A stretch of 64,000 bases of DNA from Polynucleobacter sp. AP-Reno-20A-A9 (GTDB lineage: Bacteria; Pseudomonadota; Gammaproteobacteria; Burkholderiales; Burkholderiaceae). The translations under genes and the position numbers were made by a program. The stretch covers positions 20,049 through 84,048 of the forward strand of contig NZ_JACVPB010000008.1 in assembly GCF_018882085.1 (NCBI RefSeq), given 5' to 3'. Below are positions 17,689-27,602 of this stretch, piece after piece; the first letter of the stretch is position 1; each line of letters opens with the position of its first letter. A model generated the notes under the pieces. That model was given only the letters and a program-made list of their open reading frames with translations. It searched no databases and was not told the DNA's origin.

Positions 17689-19020
17689 ATGACTAATCCT
17701 GCTGTAGATTCTTCCGATATTGAAATTACTCCCGATTACCAGGCGGTAATTGAGGCTATTGAGCGTCACGATCCTTATATTTTTGTTAGCGGTAAAGCGG
17801 GCACTGGTAAAACCACCTTAATTGGCTATCTGCGAGAAACCATACCTGGAAATGTCGTGGTAGTTGCACCAACAGGTGTTGCGGCTCTGCAGGTTAAAGG
17901 AGTAACGATCCACTCCTTCTTTAGATTGCCCCCACGCTTAATTTTTCCAGAAGAAGATATCAAGCCGCTGCGTGATAAACGTCTTTATAAAGATATCCGC
18001 CTACTCATCATTGATGAGATCTCGATGGTGCGTGCCGATGTGGTGGATGCGATGGATTTATTTCTGCGCGAGAATGGCCCACAAAAAGGCAAACCCTTTG
18101 GCGGCATTCAGGTGATGTTTGTGGGAGATCTGTTTCAGCTGCCACCAGTGGTTTCTAGTTCCGATATGCAAGTTTTGTCCGAAAGAGGATATGAGGGGCC
18201 TTATTTCTTTTGCGCAATGGCCTTGCATCGTAAAGATGTCACGATGGTGGAGCTCTCCAAGATCTTCCGTCAAAAAGACGAGCACTTTGCTGGCTTATTA
18301 AATCGCATCCGAATCAATCAGGATATAGAAGAAGCAATCGACACACTCAATGCTCAGTGCTTCAAAAAGGATGTGGAGCTAGATGAGCAGACTATTACTC
18401 TAACCACTACCAATGCCCGAGCCGATCAAATCAATGGTGCCGGCTTACGTGCCATTACTGCTGAGGGTAAAGTCTACTCTGGCAGCTCAACCGGAAAATT
18501 TAATATTGATGAGCGCAACTTGCCATCACCTAATAATTTAGTGCTCAAGGTTGGGGCCAAGGTCATGTTCACTGCAACGGATCCAGGGTTTCCGAAGCGA
18601 TGGGTCAATGGCACCATTGGGGTGGTACGTGAAATGCTGGCAGATAAGGTGAAGGTCATGGTTCAGAATGGACCGTACTCAAACACTGTTGAGGTCACGG
18701 GTCATCAGTGGGAATCTTATCGCTACGATCACGACATGATGTCAGGAAAGATATCTCCTAGCATCATCGGCACTTATGTTCAGATACCGCTCATGCTGGC
18801 ATGGGCTGTAACGATTCATAAGAGCCAGGGCAAGACGCTCGATAAGGTTAAGGTTGACCTCTCCTCAGGAGCTTTTGCCTCAGGACAAGTCTACGTTGCC
18901 CTAAGCCGTTGCAAAACGATAGAAGGTATTTCTCTACAAAGACCGATTGAGCCCAGAGATGTGAGTTGCGATCAAGAGATCAAGCGCTTCTATATGAATT
19001 GCTTGCCGAATTCTAGATAA
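17689..19020 (+). CDS. Pif1-like superfamily 1 DNA helicase
   Basis: This 443-residue ATPase has Walker A GKAGTGKTT (about 36-44), motif Ia APTGVAALQVKGVTIHSFF, Walker B LLIIDEISMV, motif III GDLFQLPPV and C-terminal motifs VTIHKSQGKTLDKV and VYVALSRCKT. This order is typical of the Pif1/RecD2 branch of 5'-3' DNA helicases, which act at stalled forks, G-quadruplexes and recombination intermediates. Its length matches compact bacterial Pif1 proteins. The gene follows the FGE-like gene by 3 bases and abuts the convergent ggt gene with no spacer. There is no sign of a mobile element around it. Confidence 0.87.
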   Translation: MTNPAVDSSDIEITPDYQAVIEAIERHDPYIFVSGKAGTGKTTLIGYLRETIPGNVVVVAPTGVAALQVKGVTIHSFFRLPPRLIFPEEDIKPLRDKRLYKDIRLLIIDEISMVRADVVDAMDLFLRENGPQKGKPFGGIQVMFVGDLFQLPPVVSSSDMQVLSERGYEGPYFFCAMALHRKDVTMVELSKIFRQKDEHFAGLLNRIRINQDIEEAIDTLNAQCFKKDVELDEQTITLTTTNARADQINGAGLRAITAEGKVYSGSSTGKFNIDERNLPSPNNLVLKVGAKVMFTATDPGFPKRWVNGTIGVVREMLADKVKVMVQNGPYSNTVEVTGHQWESYRYDHDMMSGKISPSIIGTYVQIPLMLAWAVTIHKSQGKTLDKVKVDLSSGAFASGQVYVALSRCKTIEGISLQRPIEPRDVSCDQEIKRFYMNCLPNSR

Positions 19021-20607
19021 TTAGAATCCAGCTGCTAATCCATCCCTGCGATGATCACTGCCAGCAACATAAGCAGAAAGAGTCTCTTCGTTCAATTTAG
19101 CAATTGCTTGTGCGCTGCCAAAGTCCAGGCTGTTTGCAGGCTGAACGGCAACGTCATGGCCCAGCGCTTTTAATTCATCAACCACGCTTTGGGGCATTGC
19201 TGCCTCAACGGTTAGCTTGCCCACATCATCGATGCGCCAACGCGGCGCATCAGAGCAGGCTTGTGGGTTTAGGTATTCATCTACAAAGCGCATCACAAAC
19301 TGAATATGGCCCTGCGGCTGCATATTGCCACCCATGACACCAAATGCCATAGTAGGTTTGCCGTCCTTAGTAAGGAAGGCCGGAAGGATGGTGTGGAAGG
19401 GCTGCTTGCCAGGTCCAACTTGATTAGGATGTCCATCCTCTAATCTGAAGCTCATGCCACGATTATGAAAGGCAATGCCACCTGGGGCAACTACCCCAGA
19501 ACCAAAGCCTTTGAAGTTCGATTGAATATACGAGATCATCATGCCGGATTCATCGGCAGCGCATAAGTAAACAGTGCCGCCTGAATGTGGATCTCCAGGA
19601 CCATAGCTACCGGCTTTGTTGTGATCAATTATGGCTGCACGACTTGCCAGGTAATCTCTGTTTAATAGAGAGCTTACTGGCATTTGCATAGAGCGTGCAT
19701 CGGAAACATAAGCATAAACATCTGCAAAGGCCATCCGCATCGCTTCAATTTGTAAGTGAATGCGTTGTGCTGAATTAGCGGGGTATTGCTTTGCATTTGC
19801 TGCTTGCAAAATGCCTAAGGCAATTTGAGCGGCAATTCCTGAGCCATTCGGTGGAATTTCGTGGAGGGTGTAGTCACCGTAATCGAAGGCTAAAGGCTCA
19901 ACCCACTCCGGCTGGTTATCGGCGAAGTCTTGCATGGTGAAACAACCACCAGTAGCTTGAGCAAAGTCCACCATGCTTTGTGCAAGAGGACCTTTATAAA
20001 AAGATTCACCTTCTGTAGCGGCAATTTCTTTTAAGGTTTTGGCTTGTGCTGGATATTTCCAGATTTGACCAGCTTGAGGCGCTTTACCATCAATTAAAAA
20101 TGACTCTACAAAACCAGGTTGGTTTTTAAGGATTGGAATGGCTTCGCGCCACTGACGAGCGATAACAGGTGAAACCGGAAAACCATTTTCCGCATAATCG
20201 ATTGCACGTTTAAATAATTGCGCAAAGGGCAACTTGCCAAACTTTCTAGAGAGCTCGATCCAACCCGCAACCATGCCCGGGACCGTGACCGTATTCCAGC
20301 CAATGAGATCCATCGCAGATTTACCAGCAAAATACTCTGGCTTCCAAGCAGCGGGAGCGCGACCAGAAGCATTTAAGCCGTGTATCTTTTTGCCATCCCA
20401 GAGAATTGCAAAACCATCCCCACCTATGCCATTCATCGTAGGTTCAACTACAGTCAGTGTGATTGCAGTTGCAAGTGCCGCATCAACAGCATTGCCACCG
20501 TTTTGCAGGGCTTCAATACCAGCTTGAGTAGCAAGCGGTTGAGAGCTCGCAACGGTATTTTTAGCTAGAACAGGGGCGCGACTACCAAAAGGAGGGGATA
20601 TCAACAT
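19021..20607 (-). CDS. ggt: Gamma-glutamyltransferase (glutathione hydrolase)
   Basis: The product has 528 residues and spans a complete GGT: SSQPLATQAGIEALQNGGNAVDAALA near the N-terminus, VEPTMNGIGGDGF, and the small-subunit start in SGGTVYLCAADESG where the Thr is the expected processing site and nucleophile. It ends with GSAQAI and DHRRDGLAAGF. No clear signal peptide is seen, as in several betaproteobacterial homologues, so a cytoplasmic location is possible. It cleaves gamma-glutamyl bonds of glutathione and related amides. It lies 22 bases downstream of a Bug-type binding protein on the same strand, probably one operon for uptake and breakdown. Confidence 0.88.
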   Translation of the reverse strand: MLISPPFGSRAPVLAKNTVASSQPLATQAGIEALQNGGNAVDAALATAITLTVVEPTMNGIGGDGFAILWDGKKIHGLNASGRAPAAWKPEYFAGKSAMDLIGWNTVTVPGMVAGWIELSRKFGKLPFAQLFKRAIDYAENGFPVSPVIARQWREAIPILKNQPGFVESFLIDGKAPQAGQIWKYPAQAKTLKEIAATEGESFYKGPLAQSMVDFAQATGGCFTMQDFADNQPEWVEPLAFDYGDYTLHEIPPNGSGIAAQIALGILQAANAKQYPANSAQRIHLQIEAMRMAFADVYAYVSDARSMQMPVSSLLNRDYLASRAAIIDHNKAGSYGPGDPHSGGTVYLCAADESGMMISYIQSNFKGFGSGVVAPGGIAFHNRGMSFRLEDGHPNQVGPGKQPFHTILPAFLTKDGKPTMAFGVMGGNMQPQGHIQFVMRFVDEYLNPQACSDAPRWRIDDVGKLTVEAAMPQSVVDELKALGHDVAVQPANSLDFGSAQAIAKLNEETLSAYVAGSDHRRDGLAAGF

Positions 20608-20629
20608 AAGGGCTTATCTATTTAACGAC

Positions 20630-21610
20630 TTAATCAACTTTAACATTCGCTGACTTTACTACCTTCTCCCATTTGCTGGCTTCACTTGCCGTAATTTCAC
20701 CCAATTTCTCGGAGTTTGCAAACTGGGGGTGAATACCTTGAGCTGCCATACGTGCTTTGAAATCAGGATTAGTCAAAATCTTCCGTATCTCCCGCTCAAG
20801 CTTGGCAATAATATTTGGAGATGTTCCTTTGGGAACATAAACTGCATAAAAGTTTTCTACATCAAATTGCTTCATGCCATCTTGCCCTAGAGTTGGGACA
20901 TTGGGCATCAGAGGGGAACGTTCTGCGGCAGCAATGGCAATCGGGCGCAGCTTGCCACTCTGAATGTGGGGCAATGAAGCAGTCACGCTGTCAAACATCA
21001 TGAGGGTGTTGCCTGCAATCAAATCAGGCAAAGCAAAGCTACTACCTTTGTAAGGGATATGAGTGCCTGTTGCCCCAATACGCTGCATAAACAAAGTGGA
21101 CTCTAGGTGGGAGAGACTGCCATTACCTTGGGATGCGTAATTAAAGTCACCCTTTTTAGATTTAATAAAGGCAATGAGTTCTGGAAGATTTTTGGCTGGT
21201 ACGGACGGATTCACCACGATTAAGTGGGGAATTGTTCCGATTAATGCAACGGGAACAAAATCTTTCTGTAAGTCAGCTGGAGGGTTTTTAAATAGGGCTG
21301 AAGAAATCGATTGATTTGTCAGCGCACTAATGTTGATAGTGTAGCCATCAGGAGCCGCTTTAGCACCGGCTTGTAGACCAATCATTCCGCCTGCGCCCGG
21401 CTTGTTCTCGACGACGATGGCTTGACCCAATGCTTCTGCCAATGGGGCCGTCACGCTACGCGCAAAGATATCAGTAGATCCGCCTGCAGGAAAGGACACA
21501 ATCGCAACAATCGGTTTTTTAGGCCAATCTGTATCAGGGGCGGCAATAACTGAGTTACTTAAGGTCAATAGTCCTAAGGAGCCAAGGATGAGAGATTTGA
21601 AATAGTGCAT
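20630..21610 (-). CDS. Bug/TctC family periplasmic solute-binding protein
   Basis: At 326 residues this is the standard length of the family. A signal peptide (about 1-23, ending SVIAAPDT) is followed by PIVAIVSFPAGGSTDIFARSV, ENKPGAGGMIGLQAGAKAAPDGYT and SKKGDFNYASQGNGSLSHLE, all Bug signatures. Bug proteins bind carboxylates or amino acid derivatives and work alone or with TctAB permeases; no permease genes are next to it. The coupling to ggt suggests a gamma-glutamyl or amino acid-like ligand, but that is inference. The 81-base gap to the divergent transaminase gene at 21692 holds both promoters. Confidence 0.88.
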   Translation of the reverse strand: MHYFKSLILGSLGLLTLSNSVIAAPDTDWPKKPIVAIVSFPAGGSTDIFARSVTAPLAEALGQAIVVENKPGAGGMIGLQAGAKAAPDGYTINISALTNQSISSALFKNPPADLQKDFVPVALIGTIPHLIVVNPSVPAKNLPELIAFIKSKKGDFNYASQGNGSLSHLESTLFMQRIGATGTHIPYKGSSFALPDLIAGNTLMMFDSVTASLPHIQSGKLRPIAIAAAERSPLMPNVPTLGQDGMKQFDVENFYAVYVPKGTSPNIIAKLEREIRKILTNPDFKARMAAQGIHPQFANSEKLGEITASEASKWEKVVKSANVKVD

Positions 21611-21691
21611 TTAATGATCCGATAGTGAGATGAGTAATATAGTATTGGAAATTCAGAATCTAGTTTTAAAAAGATCAAATAAGAGAGACGC

Positions 21692-23041
21692 ATGACAACA
21701 TTGAATAAAACAACTGGCGGGATTGATATGTCAGCTTATTGGCTGCCCTTCACACCTAACCGCTACTTCCAGCATCATCCGAAGATCATGCAGTCAGCCA
21801 AGGGAGCTTACTACTTTGATGATCAGGGTCGTAAGCTTTTTGATGGTTTATCTGGGCTGTGGTGCTCCCCATTGGGGCATGCTGATCCACGTATTGGTGC
21901 AGCCATTCAAAAACAGTTTGAAACCATGGATTATTGCCCTGCGTTTCAGATGGCCAGCGAAACTACCTTTAGCTTGGCTAGTCGAATTGCGAAGATGGCG
22001 CCAGAGGGGTTGGATAAAGTATTTTTCACCAATTCCGGTTCCGAGGCAGTTGATACCGCATTGAAAATTGCGATTGGTTATCACCGAGTGATGGGCAATG
22101 CATCTCGTATTCGGCTGATTGGTCGAGATCGCGCTTATCACGGTGTTGGTATTGCAGGTATATCCGTAGGCGGCATGGTCGCCAATCGCAAAATGTTTGC
22201 CAGCATGATGATGCCCGGTGTAGATCATTTGCCGCATACGTTAAATCTTTCGCAGATGGCTTTCTCAAGAGGGCAGCCAAAGTGGGGCGCTCATTTGGCG
22301 GAAGAGTTGGAAAAGATTGTTGCTCTTCATGATGCCAATACGATTGCCGCTGTGATCATGGAGCCTGTGCAGGGATCAACTGGAGTCATAGTGCCGCCTG
22401 ATGGTTACTTACAAAAGATTCGTGAGATTTGTACAAAGCACGGTATTTTGCTGATCTTTGATGAGGTGATTACCGGCTTTGGTCGTTTGGGCGCAAACTT
22501 CGGCGCCGATCGATTTGGTGTCACTCCAGACATGATTACCTTTGCCAAGGGAATTACTAACGGCGTAATTCCCTTGGGTGGCGTGATTGTGCGTGGAGAT
22601 ATTTACGACAACATCATTGCCAATGGTGGTCAAGAGCAGGCTATTGAATTCTTCCATGGCTACACCTATTCGGGCCATCCGATTCCAGCAGCTGCTGGCC
22701 ACGCAGTACTCGATATCTTTGAGTCTGATGATTTAGTTAATCGGGCTAAAGCGCTTGAGCCAGTTCTTGAGAGTGGATTGCATGCATTAAAAGGCAAGTC
22801 AGGTATTTTGGATATCCGTAACTTTGGGTTATCAGGCGCTGTTGAGCTTGACCCCGTTCCTGGAAAGCCTGGTCTGCGCGCTATGAAAGTGCTGGAAGCT
22901 TGTATTGAGAGAGGCACGCTTGTTAGGGTAGCGGGCGATGCGATCGCCGTAGGGCCTCCGTTTATCTCAAAACCAGAAGAGCTGGAATTTATGTGTAGCG
23001 CTTTAGGTGATGCTATTGATGTAGCTATGCAAATTAAATAA
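21692..23041 (+). CDS. Omega-amino acid (beta-alanine) pyruvate transaminase
   Basis: This is a class III PLP-dependent aminotransferase of 449 residues. The start region YWLPFTPNRYFQHHPKIM and LFDGLSGLWCSPLGH is typical of omega-amino acid:pyruvate transaminases. FTNSGSEAVDTALKIA, IFDEVITGFGRLG and FAKGITNGVIPLGG (PLP lysine) complete the active site. It would convert beta-alanine or similar omega-amines plus pyruvate to a semialdehyde and alanine. It is divergent from the Bug-ggt pair and convergent with lrgB. AGAGA lies just before the ATG. A different omega-amine substrate is possible. Confidence 0.85.
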   Translation: MTTLNKTTGGIDMSAYWLPFTPNRYFQHHPKIMQSAKGAYYFDDQGRKLFDGLSGLWCSPLGHADPRIGAAIQKQFETMDYCPAFQMASETTFSLASRIAKMAPEGLDKVFFTNSGSEAVDTALKIAIGYHRVMGNASRIRLIGRDRAYHGVGIAGISVGGMVANRKMFASMMMPGVDHLPHTLNLSQMAFSRGQPKWGAHLAEELEKIVALHDANTIAAVIMEPVQGSTGVIVPPDGYLQKIREICTKHGILLIFDEVITGFGRLGANFGADRFGVTPDMITFAKGITNGVIPLGGVIVRGDIYDNIIANGGQEQAIEFFHGYTYSGHPIPAAAGHAVLDIFESDDLVNRAKALEPVLESGLHALKGKSGILDIRNFGLSGAVELDPVPGKPGLRAMKVLEACIERGTLVRVAGDAIAVGPPFISKPEELEFMCSALGDAIDVAMQIK

Positions 23042-23054
23042 GTAAATTAAATAA

Positions 23055-23783
23055 TCACTTATTAAACAGGTGATAAATGATAGGAATGGCAACGGCACTC
23101 ACCACGCCGTTCATTCCCATCGCTAAGCTGGCGTATGTTCCCGCTTCAGGGTGAATGCTAAACGCACGTGATGTGCCGATGCCATGAGCGCCAATACCAA
23201 TAGCAAAACCTCTTTGCCACCATGCTTTCATACCCAATGCATTCAAAACAAAGGGCGCCAAAATAGCCCCGAGTATTCCGGTGCTGACTGCAAAGATGGC
23301 CGTTAGAGTGGGTGAGACCCCAATCCGCTCGGCAATGCCCATAGCAATTGGAGCAGTGACTGATTTGGGATACATGGCCCCAGTGATGCTCGCATCCGCT
23401 CCAAGCATAGTGGCAATACCTACGGCACTAATAATTGATACTAGTCCGCCCGTGCATAGCGAAGCTATTAGAGGGAGTGATCTGCCTTTAAGACTGTTTA
23501 ACCCTCTATAGATGGGGATGGCTAAAGATACTGTCGCAGAACCTAATAAGAAGTGAATAAATTGCGCGCCTTCAAAATAAGTGGAGTAGGGCATTTCAAT
23601 AAATTGAATCGTGCTTGCCACAATCAGGATGGCAATAGCTACTGGATTGGCTAGCGGGTTCTGATGACTGGCTTTATAGATGCTGAGTCCAATTTGATAA
23701 GCCGCCAGGGTGATGAATAAGGCAAAAAGCGGGCTACCCGATAAGTAAACCCAAATCTCGACGATGGAGTGCTTTTCACTCAT
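23055..23783 (-). CDS. lrgB: LrgB family membrane protein
   Basis: This 242-residue protein has about seven hydrophobic helices. PKSVTAPIAMGIAERIGVSPTLTA and GIGAHGIGTSRAFSIHPEAG are hallmark LrgB/CidB motifs. LrgA and LrgB form a pair linked to control of murein hydrolase activity and, in several bacteria, to transport of small organic acids. Its ATG side overlaps the 3' end of lrgA by 8 bases, so translation is coupled. It converges on the transaminase gene with 13 bases between them and no obvious hairpin. Confidence 0.88.
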   Translation of the reverse strand: MSEKHSIVEIWVYLSGSPLFALFITLAAYQIGLSIYKASHQNPLANPVAIAILIVASTIQFIEMPYSTYFEGAQFIHFLLGSATVSLAIPIYRGLNSLKGRSLPLIASLCTGGLVSIISAVGIATMLGADASITGAMYPKSVTAPIAMGIAERIGVSPTLTAIFAVSTGILGAILAPFVLNALGMKAWWQRGFAIGIGAHGIGTSRAFSIHPEAGTYASLAMGMNGVVSAVAIPIIYHLFNK

Positions 23784-24123
23784 GAGATTCTTTCTTGCTT
23801 AATAAACGTGCGACAAACGCACTAGAGGCAATGGTGAGAATTACGCTACCAATGAGGGCGCTAATAATGGCTAATGCATTTGCCTTGAGTTGGGGCAAGA
23901 AAAGTACCACGCCAACAGCTGCAGGAACAAACAGTAAGCCAAGGTACTGACTAAAGCCATCGCCCACCATAGCTAAGTCAGAATTAATCCCTTTGCGTAA
24001 AACAAGCCACAGCACCAAGAGAACCAATCCAATGACTGGGCCTGGTAGCGTCGGCAAAAGGAACTTTGAAACAAGTTCGCCAAGACTTTGAAAGAGGAGG
24101 ATTTGTACGAGGCCAAAAATCAT
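23776..24123 (-). CDS. lrgA: LrgA/CidA family holin-like membrane protein
   Basis: The product has 115 residues with four transmembrane helices. FLLPTLPGPVIGLVLLVLWL contains the family PGPVIG motif, followed by the FVPAAVGVVLF stretch. It is the partner of LrgB and is thought to oligomerise in the inner membrane like a holin. The pair is transcribed from the 218-base gap at 24124-24341, which it shares with the divergent ABC transporter operon; I see no further gene in that gap. Confidence 0.87.
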   Translation of the reverse strand: MIFGLVQILLFQSLGELVSKFLLPTLPGPVIGLVLLVLWLVLRKGINSDLAMVGDGFSQYLGLLFVPAAVGVVLFLPQLKANALAIISALIGSVILTIASSAFVARLLSKKESHE

Positions 24124-24341
24124 GTATCTATCTTACCGCCTGCGTGAATATGGTGCCCTTATAGCTATCTCAGTGCCAAAGGCACCAAAGAAGGAGTTTT
24201 ACTGAGGTTTCACCATAACTTCCCGAGTTAAATTTACCTTGTGCGGGGATACTCTGATGATCCCAGTCAATATTTTGTATGTAAAACCTTGCTACACTGG
24301 TTTGAAAATAGCAGTTCATATTAATAAACAGGAGATTCAAC

Positions 24342-25493
24342 ATGAAGTCACTCGTATCTGGCTTGCTTCTTGCTTTGTGTTCCAGCCTTTCTTTTTCTGT
24401 ATCGGCTAAAGACACGGTCAAGATTGCCTATATTGGGCCGTTGACCGGAGGTGTTTCTGCAAATGGTATTGGTGGTCGTAACTCTGCTGATCTAGCGGTG
24501 CGTATGAAAAACCAAGACCCTAATGCAAAATATAAGTATGAATTGGTTACTGCCGATGATGAGTGCAAGCCTAACGTAGGCGTACAAGTTGCTACCAAAA
24601 TAGCGTCAGACAGCTCCATTATTGCTGGTGTAACCCATTACTGCTCAGCAGTGGCAATGAGTACTGTTGATGTTTATCATAAGTTTGGTTTGCCAGTCAT
24701 GGTGTGGGGCGCTGTTCTCCCTGAAATCACTTATGGTAATGACTACAAAGAAATTCATCGCGTTAACGGCACGATGATCAATCAAAATGAAGTGGCCGCT
24801 AAATTCTTAACTGGTTTAGGCTACAAGAAGTGGGTCATCATTCATGACACTACCGATTACGGCAAAGGTCACAACAAGTATTTCACCCAGTTCCTTACCA
24901 AAAATGGCGGCCAGATCTTGGGCACCTTTGGCGTAACTGCTGACCAGCAAGACTTCACTGCTGAGTTAACCAAAATTAAGCAGCTGAATCCTGAGGTGGT
25001 TTACTTTGGCGGTCTCACACCTATTGGTATTCGTATCCGCACACAAATGGATCGCTTGGGCATTAAGGCAGTATTCGAAGGTACTTCCGGCATCAAGTCT
25101 GATGCTTATATCGAGGGCTTAGGTAAATTGTCTGAGGGCTCTTTGTCTTTTATCGAAGGCGCACCTTGGGAAAAACTTCCTGGCGGTCTTGAGTTTATTG
25201 CCAAGTATTCACAGCAGAAATATCCAGATGCACCTGAAGCCTACGGCCCTTTTGCTTATACCGCCACTAACTTGATCATGGCTGCAATTGAAAAGGCTGG
25301 CCCTAATCGTAAGAAGGTGATGGAAGTCTTAAACAACACCCAAAACGTAGAAACGATTATTGGCAAAGTGAGCTTTGATGATCATCGTCAAAATATCGTT
25401 CCTTTGATCTCTAAGTATGTTGCACAAGATGGCAAATGGGTTCTCTGGGAAGATAGTCTCTATGCTAAAAAGCAGCGCAAGTTAGGGCAGTAA
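24342..25493 (+). CDS. Branched-chain-amino-acid-type ABC transporter substrate-binding protein
   Basis: The protein has 383 residues with a signal peptide (about 1-22, LLLALCSSLSFSVSAKD). A Peripla_BP_6 domain follows: IAYIGPLTGGVSANGIGGRNSADLAV, VTADDECKPNVGVQVATKI and IHDTTDYGKGHNKYF. A strong AGGAG lies 8 bases before the ATG. It heads a liv-type operon (this gene, livH, livM, livG, livF and an M20 peptidase). The ligand cannot be read from the sequence; the family covers branched-chain amino acids, amides, urea and aromatic acids. Downstream genes hint at an acylated amino acid or small peptide. Confidence 0.88.
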   Translation: MKSLVSGLLLALCSSLSFSVSAKDTVKIAYIGPLTGGVSANGIGGRNSADLAVRMKNQDPNAKYKYELVTADDECKPNVGVQVATKIASDSSIIAGVTHYCSAVAMSTVDVYHKFGLPVMVWGAVLPEITYGNDYKEIHRVNGTMINQNEVAAKFLTGLGYKKWVIIHDTTDYGKGHNKYFTQFLTKNGGQILGTFGVTADQQDFTAELTKIKQLNPEVVYFGGLTPIGIRIRTQMDRLGIKAVFEGTSGIKSDAYIEGLGKLSEGSLSFIEGAPWEKLPGGLEFIAKYSQQKYPDAPEAYGPFAYTATNLIMAAIEKAGPNRKKVMEVLNNTQNVETIIGKVSFDDHRQNIVPLISKYVAQDGKWVLWEDSLYAKKQRKLGQ

Positions 25494-25524
25494 TTGAAAT
25501 CGTAGTAGAAGAGGGTAATTTTGC

Positions 25525-26457
25525 ATGTCATTTGATATTTTTTTGCAGTACCTGCTCAATGGTTTGATGTTGGGTGTCATTTATGCAATCGTGGCGGTTG
25601 GATTTACCCTCTACTTCGGTGTTTTGGATGTTATTAAGTTCTCTCACGGTGACATCCTTATGGTGGGGGCCTTTGCTGGCCTCACCGCCTATATTGGTAT
25701 AGCTGAGACGTTTACCTCTCCTTGGCTACAGCTTTTGGTGTTAATAGTAGTAAGTCTGGCTGTTGCAGCCTTTCTTGGTGCAGTCATTGCACGCTATCTC
25801 ATTCTGCCTTTGCAGAAAGCGCCCCCAATCAATACTCTATTAGTGACTTTGATGTTGGGTCTCGCACTACGCGAAATGGTTCGTTTGTTTTATCCCAATG
25901 GATCCAACCCAAAACCTTTCCCAAAATTATTGCCAGTAGATGGCATCGCTCTGGGTGAGTTTACTCTGCGCTCTGACAGCCTCATCTTGCTTATTACTGG
26001 AGTGTTAACCATTGTTGCTGTCCAACGCCTCATTACCAAGAGCAAAATTGGTTTAGCTATTCGGGCGGTTGCGCAAGATAGTGAAACAGCGCGCATTATG
26101 GGCATTAACTTTCACCGTATTGTGTTGATTACTTTCATGCTGGGGTCAGCTTTAGCTGCGCTCGCCGGCTTAATGAATGGTCTGTATTACAACGAAGTCA
26201 ACTTCAGTATGGGTTTATTGCTAGGTGTGATCGGCTTCTCGGCTGCGGTAGTAGGTGGGTTAGGAAATTTCTATGGCGCGATTGTGGGGGGATTCTTATT
26301 TGCGGGACTCCAAACCATTGGCGCTGTTTTATTGCCAGCCATCATGCCGAGCGTTCCCAGCGCGTACAAAGACGTTTTTGCATTTGCAGTAATCATCATC
26401 ATCATGGGATTAAAGCCAACAGGCTTAATTTCTGAAAAATCCAGCGAGCGAGTTTAA
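25525..26457 (+). CDS. livH: ABC transporter permease, LivH type
   Basis: At 310 residues it has about eight transmembrane helices. GLMLGVIYAIVAVGFTLYFGVLDVIKFSHGDILMVGAF is the classic LivH opening. The later GLAIRAVAQDSETARIMGIN stretch with a conserved Glu is the loop that contacts the ATPase. It sits 31 bases after the binding protein and 2 bases before livM. It forms half of the inner-membrane channel. Confidence 0.9.
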   Translation: MSFDIFLQYLLNGLMLGVIYAIVAVGFTLYFGVLDVIKFSHGDILMVGAFAGLTAYIGIAETFTSPWLQLLVLIVVSLAVAAFLGAVIARYLILPLQKAPPINTLLVTLMLGLALREMVRLFYPNGSNPKPFPKLLPVDGIALGEFTLRSDSLILLITGVLTIVAVQRLITKSKIGLAIRAVAQDSETARIMGINFHRIVLITFMLGSALAALAGLMNGLYYNEVNFSMGLLLGVIGFSAAVVGGLGNFYGAIVGGFLFAGLQTIGAVLLPAIMPSVPSAYKDVFAFAVIIIIMGLKPTGLISEKSSERV

Positions 26458-26459
26458 GT

Positions 26460-27602
26460 ATGAAGTTATTAATATCTACCTTCATTGCCTGCCTGGTCTA
26501 CAGCATTCTGTTGCTTGGATCTGAAAACCAGTTAGAAGTTGGCGCTCTCGTAATCCTCGCATTTGTAACCAGTTTGGTTGGTAAAAAATTAGGTTTGATG
26601 GATAAGCTTGCGATTGCCGTAAGAGAGCATCCACAGTTTCCTGCTTACGCTTCGATTGCAGGTGTGCTCATAACCATGCTGGTGTTCCACAATTCACACT
26701 TCGCGCTATTGATGCTCGCTACAGTGCTGATCTATTCCATTGTTTGCCTGGGTTTAAATATTCAATTTGGATATGTCGGTATTGTGAACTTTGCAGGCGC
26801 CGCATTTTTTGGTATCGGTAGCTATACCGCAGCAATCCTAGCTACGCATACCGCAATCCCACATTTGCTGGTTCTATTTATTGCCGCGGGTTTCTCTGCC
26901 TTGATTGGTTGCATATTGATCTACCCAGTGTTGAGAACGCGCGGGCACTATGCGGCCTTAGTCACCATTGCTTTTGGTATCTTGTTTCGTAACTTCTTAG
27001 AGGTGAACGATACCTTGGGTGGTCCACAGGGTCTGAAGATCCCTCCGCTCACTATTTTTGGCTGGAATTTATCGGATGGTTTGGACATTGGTGGTTTTGA
27101 GCTGTCATTTTACATTCCATATCTCCTGATCGCATTGATTCTGCTGATAGCTAGCTTCAGAATTACCCGCAATCTAGAGCGCTCATGGATTGGCTTAAGT
27201 ATGGATATGGTTCGCACCGATGAAATTGCAGCTTCTACTTTTGGTGTGAATATTGCGCACTGGAAGGTAGTTGCATTTACATTGGGTAACTTCATTGCTG
27301 GTATGGCGGGAGCGCTCTATGGAATGATGACTGCCTACGTTGCCCCTAATAACTTTACCTTTGCCGACTCTTTAATTTTGGTGTCGATTGTGATTTTGGG
27401 TGGTATTGGTAACCCATGGGGAATCATTCCTGCGGCAGCTATTGTGGTGATTCTTCCTGAGAAGCTTCAATTCATTCAGGAATATCGTTTCTTGCTATAT
27501 GCCATTGTGGTGATCTTGATCTTGCTATTCCGTCCTGATGGTTTATTGCCAAGGCGGATTCGTGAGTATTTCCCGGGTAACAAAGCGGGGGGTGAGAAAT
27601 GA
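26460..27602 (+). CDS. livM: ABC transporter permease, LivM type
   Basis: The protein has 380 residues, about ten transmembrane helices and the LivM signature NIQFGYVGIVNFAGAAFFGIGSY. The EIAASTFGVNIAHWKVVAFTLGNFIAGMAGALYG region is the ATPase contact loop. It overlaps livG by 4 bases (ATGA), which fixes the downstream start. Its N-terminal 60 residues are longer than in compact LivM proteins but still mostly hydrophobic. It pairs with LivH to form the channel. Confidence 0.9.
   Translation: MKLLISTFIACLVYSILLLGSENQLEVGALVILAFVTSLVGKKLGLMDKLAIAVREHPQFPAYASIAGVLITMLVFHNSHFALLMLATVLIYSIVCLGLNIQFGYVGIVNFAGAAFFGIGSYTAAILATHTAIPHLLVLFIAAGFSALIGCILIYPVLRTRGHYAALVTIAFGILFRNFLEVNDTLGGPQGLKIPPLTIFGWNLSDGLDIGGFELSFYIPYLLIALILLIASFRITRNLERSWIGLSMDMVRTDEIAASTFGVNIAHWKVVAFTLGNFIAGMAGALYGMMTAYVAPNNFTFADSLILVSIVILGGIGNPWGIIPAAAIVVILPEKLQFIQEYRFLLYAIVVILILLFRPDGLLPRRIREYFPGNKAGGEK

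Noticed and set aside
17689..19020. Pif1-like helicase as part of a mobile or defence island
   Set aside because: It sits between ordinary metabolic genes with no integrase, repeats or companion defence genes.
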